From the NCBI RefSeq assembly GCF_038002765.1, contig NZ_JBBODE010000001.1:1426001-1490000 (forward strand): a stretch of 64,000 nucleotides of DNA, given 5' to 3'. This stretch comes from Peribacillus sp. FSL H8-0477 (GTDB lineage Bacteria; Bacillota; Bacilli; Bacillales; DSM-1321). The stretch's first letter is position 1. The number at the start of each line of letters is the position of its first letter. Shown one piece after another: positions 59,120 through 64,000 of this stretch. The translations under genes were made by a program, and so were the position numbers. A model generated the notes under the pieces. The model ran no database searches. It saw only the letters and a list, made by a program, of their open reading frames with translations, and was not told the origin of the DNA.

Positions 59120-59500
59120 TTATTGCGCCGTGACTTTACTCTGATTTACTTTAACCGGACCCATGCCGCGCGGAAGCTCAATGTTTTCGCGTGTTTGAGC
59201 ATTCAATGCTTCGGCAATGTACTCTGCAGCTACGTTTGGATTAAGTTCGCCGCACGTATAAACGTCAATGCTGGCATAACCATGTTCCGGAAAGCTGTGT
59301 ATGGTCAAATGCGACTCTGAAATAATTACAACACCGCTGACACCTTGCGGAGCAAACTTATGAAAAGCTACTTCACGTACCTCTGCACCTGATTTTAACG
59401 CAGCATTAACAAATGTCTTCTCAATAAAATCCATGTCATTCAGTTTATCAAAGTCACATCCCCAAAGTTCAGAGATTACATGTCTACCCATTGTTTCCAT
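59120..59500 (-). CDS. speD: S-adenosylmethionine decarboxylase proenzyme
   Basis: Makes decarboxylated SAM for spermidine synthesis. 126 residues, the small bacterial type (also called speH). Self-cleaves before Ser63 ([28 protein letters not shown]) to form the pyruvoyl group; His68 and Cys83 are the usual processing and catalytic residues. The frame is open to 59566, but GGGGGAA and homology place the start at ATG 59500 ([17 protein letters not shown]). Confidence 0.96.
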   Translation of the reverse strand: METMGRHVISELWGCDFDKLNDMDFIEKTFVNAALKSGAEVREVAFHKFAPQGVSGVVIISESHLTIHSFPEHGYASIDVYTCGELNPNVAAEYIAEALNAQTRENIELPRGMGPVKVNQSKVTAQ

Positions 59501-59639
59501 GTTAAGTTTCCCCCTTTTACATGATTTAGGATTCTGTAGAAACCTTGTTCTACAAACAACTACCACGGGGGAAAGTTAGTCCAGAGAGGTCCTAACCCTT
59601 TAAGTAGCCATTATGATCACTAATCAGCTCACGAGTCAT

Positions 59640-59668
59640 AGTATACTGTGTTTGGGTTTTTTTTGCAA
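59640..59668 (-). promoter_or_regulatory. promoter of speD
   Basis: Minus strand TTGCAA (59668-59663), 17-bp spacer, TATACT (59645-59640). It implies a leader of about 130 nt holding two small inverted repeats (59576-59597 and 59536-59551); no riboswitch recognised. Confidence 0.7.
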
Positions 59669-59725
59669 TATGATTTTTCTATAAATCAATTGATTTAAAA
59701 TTTTCCCTCTATTCGTTCACACAAC

Positions 59726-59766
59726 AAAAAAGCTTTCTACCGGGGGCAGAAAGGCTTTTTTTTCCT
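59726..59766 (-). terminator. terminator of gapB
   Basis: aaaagcctttctgcc pairs with ggtagaaagctttttt on the minus strand, with a T tract. Confidence 0.88.
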
Positions 59767-59772
59767 CTACAT

Positions 59773-60804
59773 TTATCCTGCTTTTACTTCGGAAACATTT
59801 TTCATTTCCTGTGCCACATACTTCACTAAATCAAGAACTCGGCTGGAATAACCCCATTCATTATCATACCAAGCAAGAATTTTGACTTTGTTTTCACCGA
59901 TTACCATAGTCGATAATCCATCGATAACACCTGAGTGCGGGTCACTCGTAAAATCGACAGAAACCAGCGGCTCATCCGTAATGCCAAGAATCCCCTTTAA
60001 TGAGCCGGTAGCAGCTTCATGAAAAGCTGTATTTATCTGATTTACCGTTACAGGACATTTCAAATCAACGACAAGGTCGACCAATGAAACGTCTGGAGTC
60101 GGCACACGCAAAGACATGCCGGAAATCTTCCCCTTAAGTTGAGGGAGTACCAATGCCAATGCTTTGGCAGCACCCGTACTTGTAGGAATAATACTCTGAG
60201 CACATCCTCTTGCTCTTCTTAAATCTTTATGTGGATTGTCTATATTATTTTGATCATTTGTGTAAGCGTGTACAGTTGTCATCATGCCATTTTCAATCCC
60301 GAACTGTTGGTCGAGTACCTTAGCAATTGGACCCAGACAATTCGTCGTACATGATGCATTTGAAATCACAAAATGCTTATCTACATCAAGCTGTTCTTCG
60401 TTCACACCCATAACAATTGTGATATCTTCATTTGTTCCAGGTGCCGTAATTATAACTTTTTTCGCACCAGCTTCAAGATGCAAGCTCGCTTTATCTCTGT
60501 GATTAAATTTGCCGGTGGCTTCAATCACGATATCTATGTTTAATTCCTTCCATGGCAACTGTTTAGGATCACGGTTATTTAATAATAGAACTCGGCGGCC
60601 ATTGATAATCAATGCATGATCTTCAACAATGACTTCGCCTTCAAACTTCCCATGAGTTGTATCATATTTAATTAAATGAGCTAATGTTGCAGCAGGATAA
60701 CTTGCATTAATAGCAATTATGTCAACCTTGTTATCTACGATTGCTTGACGAAATACCATTCTTCCGATTCTACCAAATCCATTAATAGCTGCTCTTGCAT
60801 TCAT
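59773..60804 (-). CDS. gapB: glyceraldehyde-3-phosphate dehydrogenase, gluconeogenic type
   Basis: 343 residues, GapB group: in B. subtilis NADP-preferring and used in gluconeogenesis. NAD(P)-binding N-terminus AAINGFGRIGRMVFRQ (5-20), catalytic Cys152 in ISNASCTTNCLGP, and PTSTGAAKALALVLPQLKGK (about 206-225). Assigned GapB rather than GapA from position (speD-gapB-coaE order) and sequence. CcpN-like boxes lie in the promoter. Confidence 0.95.
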   Translation of the reverse strand: MNARAAINGFGRIGRMVFRQAIVDNKVDIIAINASYPAATLAHLIKYDTTHGKFEGEVIVEDHALIINGRRVLLLNNRDPKQLPWKELNIDIVIEATGKFNHRDKASLHLEAGAKKVIITAPGTNEDITIVMGVNEEQLDVDKHFVISNASCTTNCLGPIAKVLDQQFGIENGMMTTVHAYTNDQNNIDNPHKDLRRARGCAQSIIPTSTGAAKALALVLPQLKGKISGMSLRVPTPDVSLVDLVVDLKCPVTVNQINTAFHEAATGSLKGILGITDEPLVSVDFTSDPHSGVIDGLSTMVIGENKVKILAWYDNEWGYSSRVLDLVKYVAQEMKNVSEVKAG

Positions 60805-60824
60805 TTTTCGGACCCTCCCGAATT

Positions 60825-60869
60825 AGTGTTATACTTAAACGCTTCTTTTGTCTTAATTAGTATAACATA
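60825..60869 (-). promoter_or_regulatory. CcpN-like operators upstream of gapB
   Basis: TATGTTATACT (60869-60859, minus strand) fits the CcpN consensus TRTGHYATAYW as I recall it; AGTGTTATACT (60825-60835, plus strand) fits 10 of 11. They face each other across a weak promoter, TTAAGA-N17-TATAAC. CcpN represses gapB during glycolysis in B. subtilis. Confidence 0.65.
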
Positions 60870-60989
60870 TTAGGACACTAATGTGATGATAAAATTACGT
60901 TAAATGATATTTTATTGAAAATTTCCACGATCTTACCAGCAAATATGTGAAATACATGTTTTAATGTTGCTCATTAAGAGGAATATATA

Positions 60990-61021
60990 AAAAAGCAGAG
61001 AGGATTGCCTCTCTGCTTTTT
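60990..61021 (-). terminator. terminator of coaE unit
   Basis: aaaaagcagagagg pairs with cctctctgctttt around a short loop, with A and T tracts on the two sides. It begins at the coaE stop codon. Confidence 0.88.
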
Positions 61022-61623
61022 TACTCTACGATTCCCCATTCTTTAAGAATGTTTCTTGTCTGCAGTTTCGTAGTTTCTAACGGCCCATTATTATCAACTG
61101 TCGCATCTGCTAATGCAATCTTTTCTGCAAGCGGCATTTGGGAATTGATCCGTGCCATTGCATCAGCTTCAGACAATTGATTCCGTTTCATTAATCGCTC
61201 AACTTGAATGTCGGCATCGACATAGATAAGTAATGTTTTATCAACCATATAAGTTAGCTTGCTTTCAAACAATAGCGGGATATCCATAAAGACTGTACAC
61301 TGCCCATTTTGGAAAGCTTCTTCTTTTTTCGCTAACATCCACTTTCTCACAGCAGGGTGAACAATTCCATTTAAGAGCAGGCGTTTTTCATCATCATGAA
61401 AAATAATCGCCCCTAGCTTTGTTCGATTGATACTTTGGTCTGGAAGCAGTAATTCTTCGCCAAATACTGAAATGATCTCGGTGTAAGCTTCTTGGCCAGG
61501 TTCAACAACCGCTCTTGAAGCAAGGTCAGCATCAATCACAGTAAACCCCATATCTTTGATATATTGGCTAATGCTGCTTTTGCCGCTAGCGATACCGCCT
61601 GTAATTCCGATAACCTGTTCCAT
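61021..61623 (-). CDS. coaE: dephospho-CoA kinase
   Basis: Last step of coenzyme A synthesis: phosphorylates the ribose 3'-OH of dephospho-CoA. 200 residues. P-loop GITGGIASGKSS (6-17), DADLASRAVV (about 32-41), MDIPLLFES (about 112-120) and RMKRNQLSEADAMARINSQMPLAEK (about 138-165). 15 bp after the ytaF stop; the group polA-mutM-ytaF-coaE keeps the B. subtilis order. Confidence 0.97.
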   Translation of the reverse strand: MEQVIGITGGIASGKSSISQYIKDMGFTVIDADLASRAVVEPGQEAYTEIISVFGEELLLPDQSINRTKLGAIIFHDDEKRLLLNGIVHPAVRKWMLAKKEEAFQNGQCTVFMDIPLLFESKLTYMVDKTLLIYVDADIQVERLMKRNQLSEADAMARINSQMPLAEKIALADATVDNNGPLETTKLQTRNILKEWGIVE

Positions 61624-61638
61624 ATTCGGCTCCTTCTT

Positions 61639-62268
61639 TTATAATTTTAAGATTCCAATCATAATTAATAATACTCCTGGTAAAAAAGCAATATGCTGCA
61701 TGACTTTATTGGCAGCTAGTAGTCTTCCGCTTAGCAATCCGCCCCAAATAAAAACAAAACTCATAATAGCAATACTAAGGGTTAGGATAAAAGGTGAAAT
61801 GCCGATCATTGCTGCCCCAATGCCTGCTCCGAAAGCATCCAAAGACAAAGCGAACCCTAAGACAATCGCCTCAATGCCGTTTATCGTTCCCGATTTATCA
61901 AAATCTGCTTTCATTGGTTTTTGTAAAATATTGATGACAACACCCATAGATTTTATTTCAAAGTTAAAAATCGTCGTTTCTGTAGCAATATTTTCAGGTG
62001 TCTTGTCAGGTTTGAAATACTGAAGCAGCATTCCAGCTCCCAGCATAATTAAAATAATTCCGCCTGTCATCGCAGCTGCAGTTCCTGATACTACTTGACC
62101 AATAAAATCACCAATAATTATTCCAAAACCCAGACTTAAAGCTGAACAACAAGAAATGACGGCAATAGATTTATAAGGAATTTTCATTTTTTTCATACCA
62201 AAGGTCAGTCCTACCCCAAACCCATCAATACTTACGGCAAAAGCTAGAATGAAAAGTGAAAGCCACAT
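61639..62268 (-). CDS. ytaF: sporulation membrane protein YtaF (MntP-like)
   Basis: 209 residues with six hydrophobic helices in two repeats: LFILAFAVSIDGFGVGLTFGMKK (about 4-26) and IVLGFALSLDAFGAGIGAAMIG (about 137-158), each with the conserved Asp of the MntP/LysE superfamily. Transport substrate unproven; linked to sporulation by family name. The frame opens at 62289, but GGAGGGG fits the ATG at 62268. Confidence 0.92.
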   Translation of the reverse strand: MWLSLFILAFAVSIDGFGVGLTFGMKKMKIPYKSIAVISCCSALSLGFGIIIGDFIGQVVSGTAAAMTGGIILIMLGAGMLLQYFKPDKTPENIATETTIFNFEIKSMGVVINILQKPMKADFDKSGTINGIEAIVLGFALSLDAFGAGIGAAMIGISPFILTLSIAIMSFVFIWGGLLSGRLLAANKVMQHIAFLPGVLLIMIGILKL

Positions 62269-62344
62269 CGATATTCTCCCCTCCATCAAATAACTACGTT
62301 AGTATATGGGAGGAGCCTATCCGATGTGTGAATATCGTTTTTTC

Positions 62345-63181
62345 TTAGGTTTTTGGCAACGGCTGACAGATGGGACAAATATGCGTTCCCCTGCCTCCGA
62401 CTACTAATTTTTCCAGTGGCGTTCCACAACGCTTACATGGCTCACCCTTGCGTCCATAAACAAATAATTCTAGTTGAAACATCCCTATTTGTCCTTGTGA
62501 GTTCACATAAGAACGAATGGTACTGCCGCCTTTTTCTACAGCCTCAGCCAATGTTAACTTTACTTCTCCATGTATTCTCGTAATCTCATCCAATGAAAGG
62601 GATGAAGCCATTCGTTCTGGATGTATGCCAGCACGGAATAAAGATTCATCTACATAGATATTGCCTATCCCAACCACTACCGTTTGATCGAGAAGTACTG
62701 ATTTTATCTTCCGGTTTGTTTTGGCTAACTTCATCGCTAAATCCGCTGTTGTAAATTCTTCAGAGAGCGGCTCTGGACCTAAATGAAGAAGCGGCATCCT
62801 AGAGACCTCTTCACCTTTTGTAAATAAATGCATCGTTCCAAACTTTCGTACATCACGGTAACGAAGTTGATATCCGTCTGTAAAGGTAAAGACTACATGA
62901 GTATGCTTATCACGCGGTTCACTTTCAGGATAAACCGCGTATTTCCCTTCCATTCGTAAATGGGAGACAAGAGAATAATCATCAAGCTGAAAAATCAAAA
63001 ACTTACCGCGTCGGCCTATTTCATGAATTGTTTGCCCGATCAATGCATCACTGAATTGTTCCACCGGTTCGGGGGCTTTAATGATTTTTGGCCAATATAT
63101 ATCCACATTTTTAATCTTTTTTCCAAGGACTAGCTGTTCAAGTGTTCGTCTAACGGTTTCTACCTCAGGTAATTCTGGCAT
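62345..63181 (-). CDS. mutM: formamidopyrimidine-DNA glycosylase
   Basis: Removes 8-oxoguanine and ring-opened purines; also a beta/delta lyase. 278 residues. The catalytic N-terminal proline is Pro2 in MPELPEVETVRR, so the start must be ATG 63181 rather than the in-frame 63187; AAGGAG is 7 bp upstream. C-terminal zinc finger CKRCGTPLEKLVVGGRGTHICPIC. Follows polA by 33 bp. Confidence 0.97.
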   Translation of the reverse strand: MPELPEVETVRRTLEQLVLGKKIKNVDIYWPKIIKAPEPVEQFSDALIGQTIHEIGRRGKFLIFQLDDYSLVSHLRMEGKYAVYPESEPRDKHTHVVFTFTDGYQLRYRDVRKFGTMHLFTKGEEVSRMPLLHLGPEPLSEEFTTADLAMKLAKTNRKIKSVLLDQTVVVGIGNIYVDESLFRAGIHPERMASSLSLDEITRIHGEVKLTLAEAVEKGGSTIRSYVNSQGQIGMFQLELFVYGRKGEPCKRCGTPLEKLVVGGRGTHICPICQPLPKT

Positions 63182-63214
63182 CTGCAATCTCCTTCAAGTG
63201 AATCTAGATCCTCA

Positions 63215-64000
63215 TTATTTAGCATCAAACCACGTTGGTCCATATGCATAGTCAACTTTTAACGGTACATTTAATTCAATAGCTCTTTCCATTTCTTCCG
63301 GGACAATTTTCATTAAAATTTCTAATTCTTCAGGAGGTGCTTCAAAAATCAATTCATCGTGTACTTGAAGCAGCATCCGGGTTTTTAGGTTTTCTTCTTC
63401 GATTCGCTCACTCATATTAATCATGGCAAGCTTTATAATATCAGCCGCACTTCCCTGAATGGGTGTATTCATCGCGGTACGCTCAGCAAAGCTTCTTTGA
63501 TTGAAATTACGGCTCGTAATCTCCGGAATATAACGCCGGCGCTGCAACAACGTGGACACATACCCCTTTTGCTTCGCTTCATGAATACTTTCATGCATAT
63601 ATTCCTGGACACCCGGGAAACTTTTTAAATAATTATCAATAAATTGAGCAGCTTCCTTTCGGCTGATTCCAAGACTCTGTGATAAACCATAATCACTAAT
63701 TCCGTAAACAATCCCGAAATTAACGGCCTTTGCATGACGCCGCATATTCGATGTCACTTCTTCCTTTTGTACATGGAAGACATCCATCGCTGTTTTGGTA
63801 TGGATATCCATATCAGCCCGGAACGCTTCAACCAGTCCCTCATCATTCGCAATATGAGCCAAAACCCGTAATTCAATTTGGGAGTAATCCGCTGCAAAAA
63901 TAATCCAATCTTTTTCTGAAGGAATAAACGCTTGTCTAATCTTTCTGCCTTCTTCTAGACGAATCGGGATGTTTTGCAAATTCGGATCAGTAGAACTTAA
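63215..64000 (-). CDS. polA: DNA polymerase I, C-terminal part
   Basis: Polymerase for repair and Okazaki-fragment processing. Only the last 261 residues are in the window; the frame is open to the right edge, beginning LSSTDPNLQNIPIRLEEGRK. Motif A FAADYSQIELRVLAHIA, motif B RRHAKAVNFGIVYGISDYGLSQ and motif C LLQVHDELIFEAP are all present, so the polymerase domain appears intact. Upstream of mutM in the same operon-like series. Confidence 0.97.
   Translation of the reverse strand, partial: LSSTDPNLQNIPIRLEEGRKIRQAFIPSEKDWIIFAADYSQIELRVLAHIANDEGLVEAFRADMDIHTKTAMDVFHVQKEEVTSNMRRHAKAVNFGIVYGISDYGLSQSLGISRKEAAQFIDNYLKSFPGVQEYMHESIHEAKQKGYVSTLLQRRRYIPEITSRNFNQRSFAERTAMNTPIQGSAADIIKLAMINMSERIEEENLKTRMLLQVHDELIFEAPPEELEILMKIVPEEMERAIELNVPLKVDYAYGPTWFDAK

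Noticed and set aside
59501..59639. speD leader as a SAM or other riboswitch
   Set aside because: Only two short imperfect hairpins; none of the SAM-I/II/III or PreQ1 core sequences is present.

Overview
The window is a stretch of chromosome from a low-GC, endospore-forming member of the Bacillaceae (Bacillus sensu lato; species not determinable from sequence alone). The evidence is the sporulation and germination genes (gerM, gerE, sspI, ytxC, ytaF), T-box and lysine riboswitch control, strong GGAGG ribosome sites with many TTG/GTG starts, and a gene order that follows the Bacillus subtilis ilv-leu to polA segment almost throughout. Nearly all genes lie on the minus strand, so the window is best read from right to left.

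Layout by coordinate: (1) 1-6021, the ilvB-ilvH-ilvC-leuA-leuB branched-chain amino acid operon behind a Leu T-box. (2) 6.1-12.6 kb, an accessory block next to a tRNA-Arg gene: an endolysin-like M15 peptidase, a decayed FtsW/RodA fragment, a zinc-ribbon protein, two acetyltransferase/oxidoreductase genes, and two MarR-controlled membrane-protein units. (3) 12.7-17.5 kb, ysnB-rdgB, gerM, racE-ysmB, gerE, ysmA; rph is missing between gerM and rdgB. (4) 17.7-25.9 kb, sdhCAB, yslB, lysC with a lysine riboswitch, uvrC, trxA. (5) 26.4-31.8 kb, fatty-acid oxidation genes lcfA, fadR, fadB, etfB, etfA. (6) 31.9-38.5 kb, DUF350 and a 27-residue ORF, mutS2, polX, cvpA-like, zapA, rnhC. (7) 38.5-50.1 kb, a frameshifted DUF2750 gene, pheST with a Phe T-box, ysgA, sspI, two YflT-domain stress proteins, an M42 peptidase, a dUTPase, ysdB, ysdA. 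(8) 50.1-64 kb, infC-rpmI-rplT with the L20 leader, a GNAT gene, thrS with a Thr T-box, ytxC, dnaB-dnaI, nrdR, speD, gapB, coaE, ytaF, mutM, polA (cut by the window end).

The most unusual structure is not a protein gene. Four intergenic regions carry short arrays whose core motif recurs every 21 bp (20 bp once): TGCACA (25401-25505 and 38537-38662), ATTCGGCCC (17629-17733) and CCCGTCT (51961-52064). The cores differ between families, the other half of each unit is variable, the period is the same, and every array lies just beyond an intrinsic terminator. At the fourth locus a 124-bp duplicated block holds one unit in one copy and five in the other, which shows the arrays expand or contract. 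Other notable structures are a 70-bp direct repeat with CCACAGGA-type hairpins behind etfA, a 131-bp GC-rich dispersed element, and a perfect 21-bp inverted repeat with a FadR-like box in front of ysmA.
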